NCBI RefSeq assembly: GCF_000283155.1
Contig: NW_004454175.1
Location: 9,262,613 to 9,326,612, forward strand
Reading direction: 5' to 3'
DNA: 64,000 nt
Source: Ceratotherium simum simum
Taxonomy: Eukaryota > Chordata > Mammalia > Perissodactyla > Rhinocerotidae
This document shows, in pieces, positions 1-10,186 of the stretch; positions within the stretch are counted from its first letter, which is position 1; the number at the start of each line of letters is the position of its first letter. The notes beneath the pieces are model-generated. The model saw only the letters and a list, made by a program, of their open reading frames with translations, did no database searches and was not told the origin of the DNA. Both the position numbers and the translations under genes were made by a program.

Positions 1-195
1 TGAAATCAGGGAGTGTGATACCTCCAGCTTTGTTCTTTTTTCTCAGGATTCCTTTAGCTATTCGGGGTCTTTTGTTGTTCCATACAAATTTTAGGATTCT
101 TTGTTCTATTTCTGTGAAAAATGTTATTGGAACTTTGATAGGGATTGCATTGAATCTATAGATGGCTTTAGGAAGTATGGACATAATGATTTTTT
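1..195 (-). mobile_element. L1 ORF2 fragment (reverse transcriptase C-terminal side), cut by the window edge
   Basis: On the minus strand this reads as the part of L1 ORF2 just after the reverse transcriptase core: the '[12 protein letters not shown]' block followed by '[13 protein letters not shown]'. The same stretch is present on the plus strand at about 45705-45880 and the two are nearly identical by eye, so both come from a closely related, relatively young L1 subfamily. The element runs off the left edge of the window. Similarity stops in an A/T-rich stretch near 185-195. No 3' tail is visible, so this is an internal piece. Confidence 0.9.
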
Positions 196-631
196 TTAAA
201 AGCAAGTGTTGAATTGCCATGATGGAAAATATTCAGGCCTTCACACAAGAACACTTTAATGGGTGGAAATCTGGATCCCTATAAAATTGGCATCTACATA
301 CTATACTAGAGTTTAAAATTTCTATGCAAACAAGAAAGGCTTAATACTTCCCAAACTTTCTTGTAAGCAACAGCATTATTAAACCTATTTAGTAGTTTAT
401 TATAGTTCCTTCCAAGGAAATAGCATATATTCTTCATTGTTGCTGCTCTGTTTAGACACAAAAACATAGAAAGGACACTTTAAAATAGTTACATTTATGA
501 ATAGATATTTATAAGAATGCTGTTTATTTATTGAAATTAAGAGTTCTAGAGGCTCATGAGTCTGGATTAAGTGGAGGACAGTTTACGCTATTAATTCTTA
601 GAAGCTTCTGAGGAGCTAACGGACTCTTAAA
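196..631. other. No recognisable feature
   Basis: AT-rich sequence between the leftmost L1 piece and the poly-T end of the old L1. I see no repeat consensus, no long open frame and no RNA gene in it. Confidence 0.5.
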
Positions 632-700
632 AAAATTTTTTTTTATTGGTAGACTTTATTTTTCAGAATAGTCTTAGGCTCACAGCAAAATTGAGCAGAA
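632..700 (-). mobile_element. 3' end of an old minus-strand L1 (first half of a split element)
   Basis: A T-rich run at about 632-645 is the antisense poly(A) tail. It is followed by the antisense of an L1 3' terminus; the sense strand has an 'AATAAAGTCTACCAATAAAA' type end. The sequence breaks off at 'gcaaaattgagcagaa' and resumes at 6465 with 'tgtatagagatttccc', as expected for one L1 interrupted by the plus-strand L1 between them. Confidence 0.85.
687..700. repeat. Target-site duplication, left copy, of the inserted plus-strand L1
   Basis: 'aaaattgagcagaa' at 687-700 recurs as 'aaatttgagcagaa' at 6451-6464 with one mismatch. The pair flanks the plus-strand L1, and both copies lie inside the old L1 3' UTR, so they mark where that element was split. 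Confidence 0.85.
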
Positions 701-1560
701 GTGACTTTGGGTTTCTGGTTACATGTAAGGAGCTTAGAATTCGCCACTCTGTCTTAGCAATAAGTAAAAATCTGAACAGATTGAAAAATCAACAACCACA
801 CCATCTTAACAACAAGTAAAAATCTGAGCAGATTGAAAAATCAACAGCTCTCCCAGGATCCATAAGAGAGGGGAGGACACAGGGTAAACGACTGCCCCAA
901 GATTGGAGAGACAGGCAGGAAAATATAGGGAGTCACGGCTGACCAGAGCAGAGACTCACAAGGGGAAACTGTGATGGGAACCAGTGTTGGGTAGGAAAAT
1001 CGAAACCATAATTGATGAGTTGCTGGAAGCTTAGTGTGGACGGCTCTGAGAGTTAAAAACTCCAGGGGACACAGTCATAGGGGGCCCCGCATTTTTGTGA
1101 GTTTTACCTCAAGGAGTTCAATCAAGTTCTCACAGCAAATATTGGAGCAAAATCTTCTCATGCTTCTGGCAAGGGGAGGAGAAAAGGAACCATTTTGAAA
1201 TACACCAGCTCACTCTGTTCTTAACAAGGCCTGCCTGGAGGGGAAACTAGTTAACAGAGCCTAACTTGCAGGGGTATTACCAAAGCCTAACTCACCTAGT
1301 GGAAGGGAAACAGCCCCTCCAGTCAGCTCTAGCCTTCCACGTGGGAAAAGGGAAATACCCATTCCAGCCCACTTTAGCCATCCTCTCCTATCTCAGAAAA
1401 CAACTGAGGAACACTTGTGAAATTCATAGACCAGAGGCATAGACTCTACTAAAAGACTTAGGACTAATCATAGGACCATAGAATGCCCTTGCCCCCCACC
1501 TGCCACCATGTTACTACAGGCCTATTTATAGCAGTTTCCTTTTACTGAGTACATTATATC
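701..1560 (+). other. L1 5' UTR with a short tandem duplication
   Basis: This region lies between the left target duplication and the first ORF1-like sequence and has no long plus-strand frame. It is richer in G and C than its surroundings, as L1 5' UTRs usually are. Two similar units start at 753 and 805 (period 52), both containing 'aagtaaaaatctga' and 'cagattgaaaaatcaaca'. An L1 5' UTR would carry an internal RNA polymerase II promoter. That role is family knowledge, not visible here. Confidence 0.7.
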
Positions 1561-2310
1561 TAGCTATCAAGAAAAAATTACAAGGCATACCAAAAGGCAA
1601 AAAACACAATTTGAAGAGACCAAGCAAGCATCACAACCAGACATGGCAGGGATGATGGAATTATCAGACTGGAAATTTACAACAGTTATGAATAATAAGC
1701 TAAGGGCTCTGTTGGATAAAGTAGACAGCATGCAAGAACAGTTGGGCAATGTAAGCAGATCAAGTGAAATCTTAAGAACCAAAAAGAAATGCTAGAGATC
1801 AAAAACACTGAAACAGAAATAAAGAATGCCTTTGATGGGCTTATTAGTAGACTGGACATGGCTGAGGAACGAATCTCTGACCGTGAGGATTTCCTAATTA
1901 AAACCTCCAAAACTGAAAAGCAGAAAGAACCGGACTGAAAAAAACAGAACAGAATATCCAAGACTATGAGACAATTACAAAAGGCGTAACATGCGTGTAA
2001 TGGGAATACCAGAGGAGAAGAAAGAGAGAAAAGAACAGAAAAAATGTTTGAAACAATAAGTGACTGAAAATTTCCCCAAATTAATGTCAGCCACCAAACC
2101 ACAGAACCAGGAAGCTCAGAGAACACCAAGTGGTATAAATGCAAACAAAAAACAAAAAACTACCCCAAGCATATCATTTTCAAACTACAGAAAATCAAAG
2201 ATAAATAGAAGTCAGAGGAAAAAACTACCTCAGCTAGAGAGGAGCAAAGATAAGAATTATCTCCAACTTCTTCTCAGAAACCATGCAAGCAAGAAGAGAA
2301 TAGAGTGAAA
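1560..2310 (+). pseudogene. L1 ORF1 remnant (RNA-binding chaperone protein), broken
   Basis: ORF1 protein forms trimers, binds L1 RNA and helps reverse transcription. Recognisable pieces are the stretch around 1690-1920, with coiled-coil-like residues rich in E, K, L and I ('LDKVDSMQEQLGNV' type), then 'MRVMGIPEE' near 1990, and then 'TENFPKLM...QNQEAQRTPS' in the frame open from 2060 to 2308. A chain of stops and frame changes separates the pieces, for example a stop near 1790 and another near 1936, so no full protein can be made. The original start codon cannot be placed with confidence. Confidence 0.75.
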
Positions 2311-2989
2311 TATTCAGTGTTGAGAGGAAAAAACCACCAACCTAGTATTCTGTACCCTGTGAAATTATCCTTCAAAAGTGAAGGCAAAATAAAGATTTTT
2401 CTCAGACAAACAAAAATTGGGGGAGTTTGTTGTCAGTAGACTTTCTTTGCAAGAAATGTTAAGATAATATAGGTCAGAAACTCAGATCTACATAAAGAAT
2501 AGAAGAGCGTTGAAGAAAGAGTGCGTAAAGGTAAAACAAAAATTTTTATTTTTTTATTCTTAACTGATTTAACAGATAGGAGTTTGTTCAAAATAATAAT
2601 AGCAGCAACATATTTGATTATGTGTGTTTATGTATATAACACATGTATATATGCTTATATATAAATGAAATGAACAACAGGAATGATACAATGTACAGGA
2701 GGGAGGAATTAGGATTATTTTGTTATTATAAGGTTCTTACACTACCTAGGAAGTGGTTTAGTGTTATTTGAAAGTGGACTTAGATTAGTTGTAAATGTAT
2801 ATTGCAAACTCTAGAGCAACCACTAAAAAAAAAGGAAAAGAAGAAGTACAACTGATTTGATAAGAAAGAAGAGAAAATGGAATCGTGTAATGCTCAATTA
2901 AAACCACAAAAAGCAGAAAAAGAGTGGAAGACAAAAATAGAAACAAAGAACAAGGGCAAAAATTAGAAAATAGTAACAAATACAGTAGA
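2311..2989 (+). other. Long AT-rich inter-ORF region of the L1
   Basis: About 680 bp between the ORF1 remnant and the first ORF2-like codons. It holds A-rich and TA-rich runs (2525-2670) and no conserved frame. Long spacers of this kind occur in old mammalian L1s, whereas younger primate L1s have a short one. It begins with 'caaaagtgaaggcaaaat' near 2373, which still looks like the downstream end of ORF1-side sequence. Confidence 0.55.
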
Positions 2990-5900
2990 CATTAATCCAA
3001 CTATATCAATAATCACTTTATTTAATTTTATTTTTTATCTTTCTTTCTTTTTTTTTTTTTGTGAGGAAGATCAGCCCTGAGCTAACATCCATGCCAATCC
3101 TCCTCTTTTTGCTGAGGAAGACTGGCCCTGAGCTAACATCTATTGCCAATCCTCCTCCTTTTTTTTTCCGTTTTTCTCCCCAAAGCCCCAGAAGATAGTT
3201 GTATGTCATAGTTGCACATCCTTCTAGTTGCTGTATGTGGGATGCCGCCTCAGCATGGCTGGACAAGCAGTGTGTCGGTGCGTGCCCGGATCCGAACCTG
3301 GGCCACCAGTAGCGGAGCGCGCGCACTTAACCACTAAGCCACCGGCCGGCCCCAATAATCACTTTAAATGTCAATGGTCTAAATGTACCAATTAAAAGAC
3401 AGTAGTTGTCCGAGTGGATCAAAAACAATATCCAACTGTACATTGTCTATGAGAAACCCACTTTAAATAGAAAGATGTGTATAGATTAAAAGTAAATGGA
3501 TGGAAAGAAATATACCATGATAACACTAATCAAAAGAAAGCAGGAGTAGTTATGTTTATTTTAGACAGAGCAGACTTCAAAGCAAAGAAAGTTATCAGGG
3601 ATAGAAAAAGACATTACATAATGATAAAGGGGTCAATCCTTCAAGAAGACATAACAATATTTAACATGTGTGCACCTAACAACTGAGCATCAAACTATGG
3701 GAGGCAAAAACTGATAGAACTGCAAAGAGGAATAAATGAACCTACTATCATAATTGGAGACTTCAACAACCCTCTGTTAGAAATGGCCAGATCTAGCAGG
3801 CAGAAAATCAGTAGGTACATAGCTGAACTCAGTAACACCATCAATCAACTGGATATAATTGACATCCATACACTACTTCATCCAATAATGGAAGAATACA
3901 CATTCTTCTTAAGCTCACATGGAAATTCACCAAGATACATTCTGGGCAATAAAACACACCTTAACAGAACTTAACACATTTGAAACAATATAAATCATAC
4001 AATGATTGTTCTCAGACTACAATGGAATTAAACTAGAAATGAATAACAGGAAGATAACTGGAAAATCTCAAAATATGTGGAGATTATACAACAGATTTCT
4101 AAATAACACATGGGTCAGAGAAGAAATCTAAAGACAAATTAAAAAGTATTTTGAACTGAATGAAAATGAAAACACAACTTAAAATTTGTAGAATGCGGTG
4201 ACAGCAGTGCTTAGAAGGAACTTTATAGCATTGAATGCATATACTATAAAAGAAGAAAGATCTAAAATAAAAAATCTAAATTTCCACCTTAGGAAACTAG
4301 AAAAAAGAAGAGCCAATTAAATCCAAAGTAAGCAAAAGAAAAGAAATAATAAGAATCAGAGCAGGAATCAAAGAAATTGAAAATAGGAAATCAATAAAGA
4401 AAAGCAACAAAACTGAAAACTGGTTTTTTAAAAAGATCAGTAAAATCAATAAGCCTCATCCAGGCTAACTGAAAAAAAAGAGAGGACACAAATTACTAAT
4501 TTCAGAGATGAAAGAGAAGATGTCGCTACAGATCCCATGGACATTAAAATGATAATAAAGAAATATTATGAATATCTCTATGTTCACAAATTTGATAACC
4601 TAGATGAAATGGACCAATTTCTTGAAATATGTAAGCTGTCAAAACTCACACAAGAAGAAATGGACAATCTGATTAGGCCTATATCTATTAAAGAATTGAA
4701 TAAATAATTACTAACCTTCCAAAACAGAAAGCACGAGGCCCAAATAGGCTCACTGGTGAAATGTACCAAGCATTTAAGGAAGAAATTATACCAATTCTCT
4801 ACAATCTCTTGCAGAGGATAGAAGCAGAGGGAATGCTTCCTAATTTATTCTATGAGGCCAGCATTACCCTAATACTGAAACCAGAGAAAGACATTACAGG
4901 AAAAGAAAACTAAAAACCTGTATCTCTCATGAACATAGATGCAAAAATCTTCAACAAAATATTAGCAAATCAAATCCAACAATGTATAAAAACATTATAC
5001 ACCTCGATCAAGAGGACTTTATCCCAGGTATGCAAGATTGATTCAACATTTAAAAATCAGTGAATGTAATCCATCACATCAACATGCTAAGAAAGAAAAA
5101 TCACGTGATCGTATCAATAGATGCAGAAAAAGTATTTGACAAAATCCAACATCCATTAATGGTAAAAACTCCCACTAAACTAGGAATTGAGGGGAGCTTA
5201 CTCAACTTGATAAAGACTATCGACAAAAAACCTACAGCTAGTATCATACTTAATGGTGAGGAACTTGAAGCTTTCTCACTAAGGTTAGGGACAAGGCAAG
5301 GATGTCCCCTCTCATCACTGCTTTTCAATATCACACTGGCAGTCTTTGCTAAAACAATTAGACAAGTAAAGGAAAGAAATGGTATATGGATTGAGAAGGA
5401 AGAAATGAAACTGTCTTTGTTTGCAGATGACATGATCGTGTATGTAGAAAATCCAAAAGAACAGACAAAAAATCTCCAGAAACTAATAAGTGATTATAGC
5501 AAGGTTGCAGGATACAAGGTTAATATACAAAAGTCAATCACTTTTCTATATACTGGCAATGAATAAGTGGAATTTGAAATTAAAAATACAATAACAATTA
5601 TATTAACACCCCCCCCAAAATGAAATACTTAGGTATAAATCTAACAAAATATGTACAAGATATATATAAGGAAAACTACAAAAATATGATGAATGAAATC
5701 AAGGAAGAATTAAATAAATGGAAAGATATTTCATATTTATGGATAGGAAGACTCAATATTGTCAAGATGTCAGTTTTTCCCAATTTGATCTATAGATTCC
5801 GTGCAATACCCATCAAAATCCCAGAAAAATTATTTTGTAGTTATTAATAAACTGATTCTAAAGTTTATGTGGAGAGGCAAAAGACCCAGAATAGCCAACA

Positions 5901-6346
5901 TAATGTTGAAGGAGAAGACGACAATTGGAGGACTGACACTACTCAACTTCACAGCTTACTATAAAGCTATACTAATCCAGACAGTGTGGTGTTGGTGAAA
6001 GAACAGACAAATGGGTCAATTGAACAAAATAGAGAGCTTACAAATAGATGCACATTACTATGGTCAACTGATCTTTGACAAAGGAGCAAAGACAATGCAA
6101 CAGTAACAAAGATAGCCTTTTCAACAAATGGTGCCAAAACACCTGGACATCACATGCAAAAAAGTGTATCTAGACATAGACCTTACACCCTTCACAAAAA
6201 TTAACTCAAAATGGGTCATAGACCTAAATGTAAAATGCAAAACTATAAAACTCCCAGAAGATAACACAGGAGAAAACCTAGATGACCTTGGGTATGGCAA
6301 TGACTATTTAGATATAACACCAAAGGCAGGACCCATGAAAGAAATA
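2990..6346 (+). pseudogene. L1 ORF2 remnant (endonuclease plus reverse transcriptase), broken
   Basis: ORF2 nicks target DNA and copies L1 RNA into it. The endonuclease start 'ISIITLNVNGLNVPIKRQ' spans the SINE insertion site (about 2990-3020 and 3354-3405). The endonuclease continues to about 3975, with the conserved G-D-F-N at 3756-3767 and a stop at about 3684. The reverse transcriptase core is best kept in the 168-codon frame 5060-5566. That frame has the '[14 protein letters not shown]' block and the catalytic F-A-D-D at 5420-5431. A stop and a C-run near 5600 shift the frame; 'KYLGINLTK' follows at about 5623 and a further shift occurs near 5830. The C-terminal part (6128-6346) ends at an internal deletion junction. 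It is not functional. Confidence 0.9.
3021..3352 (-). mobile_element. ERE-type tRNA-derived SINE, full length, inside L1 ORF2
   Basis: On the minus strand the head reads 'ggccggtggcttagtggtt', an A-box-like start, with a B-box 'ggttcggatcc' downstream. Two units containing 'gatgttagctcagggc' and an A-rich tail near 3021-3060 follow. A 13-bp duplication 'aataatcacttta' at 3008-3020 and 3354-3366 flanks it. EREs are RNA polymerase III transcribed and depend on L1 for mobility (family knowledge). This copy is younger than the L1 it interrupts. The minus-strand open frame over it is only a by-product. Confidence 0.93.
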
Positions 6347-6450
6347 GTGGTTTTCAATTTTGCTGTAAACATAAAACTGCTCAAAAAAATAAAATCTTAA
6401 AAAAATATATATATAATGACATAAATAAACTGAGAAAAAAGAAGGCAAAA
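6345..6450 (+). other. Truncated L1 3' end joined directly to ORF2
   Basis: ORF2-like sequence ('ccatgaaagaaata', to 6346) passes straight into 'tcaattttgctgtaaac' (from about 6353) and 'aactgctcaaaaaaataaaa', the terminal 3' UTR motif with an AATAAA signal. In the older L1 around it, those two motifs lie about 1.15 kb apart. The A-rich tail runs to about 6450. See the matching finding. Confidence 0.75.
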
Positions 6451-6464
6451 AAATTTGAGCAGAA
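6451..6464. repeat. Target-site duplication, right copy
   Basis: 'aaatttgagcagaa', matching 687-700 with one difference. The older L1 resumes immediately after it. Confidence 0.85.
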
Positions 6465-7840
6465 TGTATAGAGATTTCCCATATACCTTCTTCCCTGCAA
6501 CACATGCATAGTCTCCCCTATTATCAACATCCCCCACCAGAGTGGTACATTTGTTACAAATGATGACCCTACATTGACACATCATTATCACCCAAAGTCC
6601 ATAGTTTACATTAGGGGTCACTCTTGGTGTTGTGTATTCTATGGGTTTGGACAGATTTATAATGACAAGTATCCACTATTATAGGGTCACACAGAGTGGT
6701 TTCACTGCCCTAAAACCCTCTACACTCAGCTTATTCATCCTTCCTTCCCTCCTAACCCCTGGAAACCACTGATATTTTCTCCATAGTTTGCCTTTTCCAG
6801 AATGTCATATAGTTGGCATCATACAGTATGTGGCCTTTTCATAATGACTTCTTTCACTTAGTAATATGTATCTAAGTTTCCTCCATGTCTTTTCATGGCT
6901 TTAAAGCTCATTTCTTTTTGCACTGAATAATATTTCATTGTCTGGATGTATCACAGTTTGTTGATCCATTTACCTACTGAAGGACTTCTTGGTTGCTTCT
7001 AAGTTTTGGCGGTTGTGAATCAAGCTGCTATAAACATTCATGTGCAAGATTTTGGGTAGACATAAGTTTTCAACTCCTTTGGGTAAATACCAAGGAGCAT
7101 GATTGCTGGGTGTTGTGGTAAAAGTACATTTAGTTTTGTAAGAAACCTCCAACCTGTCTTCCAAAGTGGCTGTACCGTTTTCCATTCCCACCAGCAATGA
7201 ATGAGAGTTCCTATTGCTCCACATCCTTGCCAGCAGTTGGTGTTGTCAGTGTTCTGGATTTTGGCCATTCTAGCACATGTGTAGTGGTATCTCAGTGCTG
7301 TTTTAATTGGCATTCCCCTGGTGACATATGCTGTGGAACATCTCTTCATTTGCTTATTTGATATCTGTGTATCTTCTTTGGTGAGGTGTCTGCTAAGGTC
7401 TTTGGTCCATTTTTTAATAGGGCTGTTTGTTTTCTTATTCTTGAGTTATAAGTGTTCTTTGTGTATTTTGGATGGATAGCAGTCCTTTATCAGATGGGTC
7501 TTTGGCAAATATTTACTCCCAGACTGTGGCTTGTCTTTTCATTCCCTTGACAGTGTCTTTGACAGAGCAGAAGTTTTTAATTTTAATGAAGTCCAGGTTA
7601 TCAATTATTTCTTTCATGGATTATGTCTTTGGTGTTGTACTGAAAAAAGCATTGCCATACCCAAGGCCATCAAGGTTTTTTCCTGTGTTATCTTCTAGGA
7701 GTTTTATAGTTTTGCATTTTACATTTAGGTCTGTGACCCATTTTGAGTTAATTTTTGTGAAGGGTTTAAGGTCTATGTGTAGATTCATTTTTTGGCATAT
7801 GAATGTCCAGTTGTTCCAGCACCATTTAGTGGCTCTTTTT
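6465..7840 (-). mobile_element. Old minus-strand L1, second half: 3' UTR and C-terminal ORF2
   Basis: Read on the minus strand, this continues the L1 whose tail is at 632-700. The 3' UTR occupies about 6465-7000 and the C-terminal end of ORF2 about 7000-7840. The frame 7038-7349 keeps 'MKRCSTAYVTRGMPIKTALRYH' in part, '[17 protein letters not shown]' and 'QPLWKTGWRFL', which are hallmark residues of the L1 ORF2 C-terminus. Frame changes and stops are present. The element is 5'-truncated at about 7840, within ORF2, so the original insertion was about 1.4 kb. Confidence 0.88.
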
Positions 7841-8673
7841 AGGATTAAATTCTGACTGATTTTAAGGAAACTTCACCTAGAAAATTAGAGAAAGGAACAT
7901 TAGATCAGGTACAAGGAATTGCTTTTGGCTTGCTTAAAAAGTTAAGAATTTAGTTTTCCTCATATAAAAGAATTCCAGAGATGTGCAGTCCAGAGTGTAT
8001 ACAACTCCCTGTTATCCCAGGATCCTCCAATCTTTCTGCTCCCCCTTCTTTAATGCATGGTTTCTATCCTTGGGGTCTCTCTTGTTTTCAGTCCATGATT
8101 TCTATCTTCATTGGCTTCTCTTCTTATGGTCATAAAATTGCTACTTCCTTCCAGGCAGGAAGAAGGAGAAAAGGAATAAGGGTGTCTGCAAGATAAATAA
8201 CCCACTTAAGAGAATTTGCCCAGTAACTCAACCTGAAGATTTCAGCTTATATCTCATTTGGCACCTTTATCTACGAGGGCCGCTTGGGCATTTAGGTTTT
8301 TAGCTGGAAACATTGCTACCCCAATTATATAGGAGTAGAGAAGAAGGGGAGACAGAATTTTGGCAGACAGCTTGCCATCTGTGCCAAAAGCTTCATCTAT
8401 ACCCAAGTTTCTGCTTTAAACTATTTACCCTGTATAGAAGGGGAACAAGATACAGGTCTGTAAAATGCCGCAGATTTGTTTTAGTAAATTATCTTAGTTG
8501 TCTGGACTTTAGGTATAGAAATTTTCTAAGCAATTCCCCTCATACTATATACTATAATAAGTTATTCTAGGGTCATAAAATTGGGCTTCTGGAGAGAGAA
8601 ATGCATCCCTAGAGTGTCTTACTCATCTTATTATCTCTAGCACCCAGCGGAGCTCTTGCAATATAAGTAACAG
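7841..8673. other. No recognisable feature
   Basis: Single-copy-looking sequence between the old L1 and the MaLR-like LTR. Short frames at 7981-8196 and 8313-8570 have no recognisable motif and no sign of selection that can be read by eye. Confidence 0.5.
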
Positions 8674-9210
8674 TGTTAGTTTTCTAACTTTGCTGTTGTA
8701 ACAAATTACCACAAATTTAGTGGCTAAAACAACCCAAATCTACTATCCTATAGTTCTGTAGGTTATAGTTCTGTAGGTTGGAAGCCTGGCACTGGTCTCC
8801 CTGGGCTAAAGTCAAGGTTGGCGGGGCTGCATTCCTTTCTGGAGGCTCTAGGGGAGAATCCTTGCCCTTGCCTTTTCCACCTTCAAGACACTGCCCACAT
8901 TTCTTGACTCATGGCCCCCACTTCATTTTCAAAGCCAGCAACATAGAATTTCTGTGGCTATTCTTCTGTAATCACATCTCCCTCCGACTCCAGCTCTCTG
9001 GCCTCTCTCCTTCACTTTTAAGGACCCTTGTGATTACTTTGAGCCCACTGGGAAAATCCAGGGTAGTCTTCATATTTTATAGCCAGCTGATTGTCAACCT
9101 TGCTTCCATCTGCAACCTTAATTCTCCTTTGTCATGTAAGGTGACAAATTTACAGGTTCCGTGGATTAGGAACTGGAAACTTTTGCGGGGCCATTATTTT
9201 GCCTACCACA
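8674..9210 (-). mobile_element. Solo MaLR/MLT1-like LTR
   Basis: The plus strand begins TG and ends CA ('ctaccaca' at 9203-9210). Read on the minus strand it starts 'tgtggtaggcaaaataatgg' and ends with the 'TAAATTTGTGGTAATTTGTTAC' type terminus typical of MLT1-like mammalian LTRs. It carries a small tandem duplication at 8749-8778. No internal retroviral sequence is attached, so it is probably a solo LTR. I did not find a convincing 5-bp target duplication. The subfamily name is uncertain. Confidence 0.65.
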
Positions 9211-9731
9211 GTGATGCTGGATAAAATTTCTATTAATAAGTAATAATAATAAACAGTTAACATACCGTGTTTATTTTTATCCTTCAACAACTTTATGAAG
9301 TGAGGAAACTGGAGTTTAGAAACTTGGACTAACTTGCACAAAATCACAAGACTAAGAGATTTTGCCCTCTGTATAACAGGAAAACTCCATGTTTGTAAAC
9401 ATGCTATGTTCTACTTCCCCCTGATGCGTGAATGAGTGAAGTATGCGGCCAACCTGGTTCTGTGACAGGTTTCCATGGTTTTGCATGAAGGCTAGTGCTA
9501 AATCAAGCTGAATGTATTTTAGAGTCTCAGTCTAGGCTGGTCACCTTTTAAATGTATGATTGTGAAGTGAAATAAAAAACATTTTGTTTTATGATTTAGA
9601 ATTTTTCTCACTGTTTACAGTCTGTGAAGCCACAACTGTGTATAGAACCTGCCAACGAGAATTATTGGCATTTTCATCTGTGCTTTGTCACACTATATAG
9701 ACTTGGTAGTTATATTTTAATTAATATAACT
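9211..9731. other. No recognisable feature
   Basis: About 520 bp of AT-rich sequence with no repeat, frame or RNA signature that I can support. Confidence 0.5.
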
Positions 9732-9925
9732 TTTCCCTTTCTTTCTTTCTTTTTTTTTTTTTGCTGAGGAAGATTTGCCCTGAGCTAACATCTGTGCCAA
9801 TCTTCCTCCATTTGTCGGTCACTGCCAGCCGCCAATGAGTGGTATAGGTCTGTGCCTGGGAACCGCAACCCAGGCCTCTGAAGCAGGGCATGCTGAACTT
9901 AACCACTAGGCCATGGGGCCGGCCC
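9732..9925 (-). mobile_element. ERE-type SINE, first of a head-to-tail pair
   Basis: The minus strand starts 'ggccggccccatggcctagt' (A-box region), carries a poor B-box, and has one 'gatgttagctcagggc' unit before an A-rich tail at 9732-9762. It is shorter than the 3021-3352 copy, with only one of the two downstream units. Its own target duplication is not clear. Confidence 0.9.
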
Positions 9926-9935
9926 TGCTTTTTCT

Positions 9936-10186
9936 GTCTTTTTTGTGTGTGTGTGAGGAGGACTAGCCCTGAACTAACATCCGATGCCAATCCTCCCCTT
10001 TTTTCTTGAGGAAGATTGGCCCTGAGCTAACATCCATGCCCATCTTCCTCTACTTTATATGGGACGCCGCCACAGTATGGCTTGACAAGTGGTCCGTTGG
10101 TGTGCGCCCGGGATCTGAACCTGCGAACCCCGGGCTGCTGCAGCAGAGTGCGCGCACTTAACTGCTTGTGCCACGGGGCCGCCCCA
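9936..10186 (-). mobile_element. ERE-type SINE, second of the pair
   Basis: This has the same orientation as its neighbour. The minus strand holds the tRNA-like head ending near 10186, a B-box-like stretch, and two 'gatgttagctcagggc'-type units. A 10-bp direct repeat 'tgctttttct' at 9926-9935 and 10187-10196 flanks it. This SINE therefore inserted right next to the head of the first one. Confidence 0.92.

Larger units (their letters stand above)
701..6450 (+). mobile_element. Near full-length but dead L1 on the plus strand, inserted in an older L1
   Basis: About 5.7 kb including the nested SINE. In order it holds a 5' UTR (701-1560), a broken ORF1 (about 1560-2310), a long AT-rich inter-ORF stretch (about 2311-2989), a broken ORF2 (about 2990-6346), a very short remnant of the 3' UTR (6350-6400) and an A-rich tail (to about 6450). 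It is flanked by a 14-bp target duplication. Most of the 3' UTR and the last part of ORF2 are missing relative to the older minus-strand L1 that it sits in. Many stops and frameshifts show it has not been mobile for a long time. It looks like an L1M-type mammalian L1; the subfamily is not settled. Confidence 0.9.

Noticed and set aside
3018..3326. 102-codon minus-strand frame as a protein
   Set aside because: It lies entirely within an ERE SINE.
3230..3352. tRNA gene on the minus strand
   Set aside because: A and B boxes are present, but they belong to the tRNA-derived head of an ERE SINE and the cloverleaf is degenerate. The same applies to the other EREs.
5060..5566. 168-codon frame as a functional reverse transcriptase gene
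   Set aside because: It is the best-kept part of a dead L1 ORF2, closed by a stop and followed by frameshifts.
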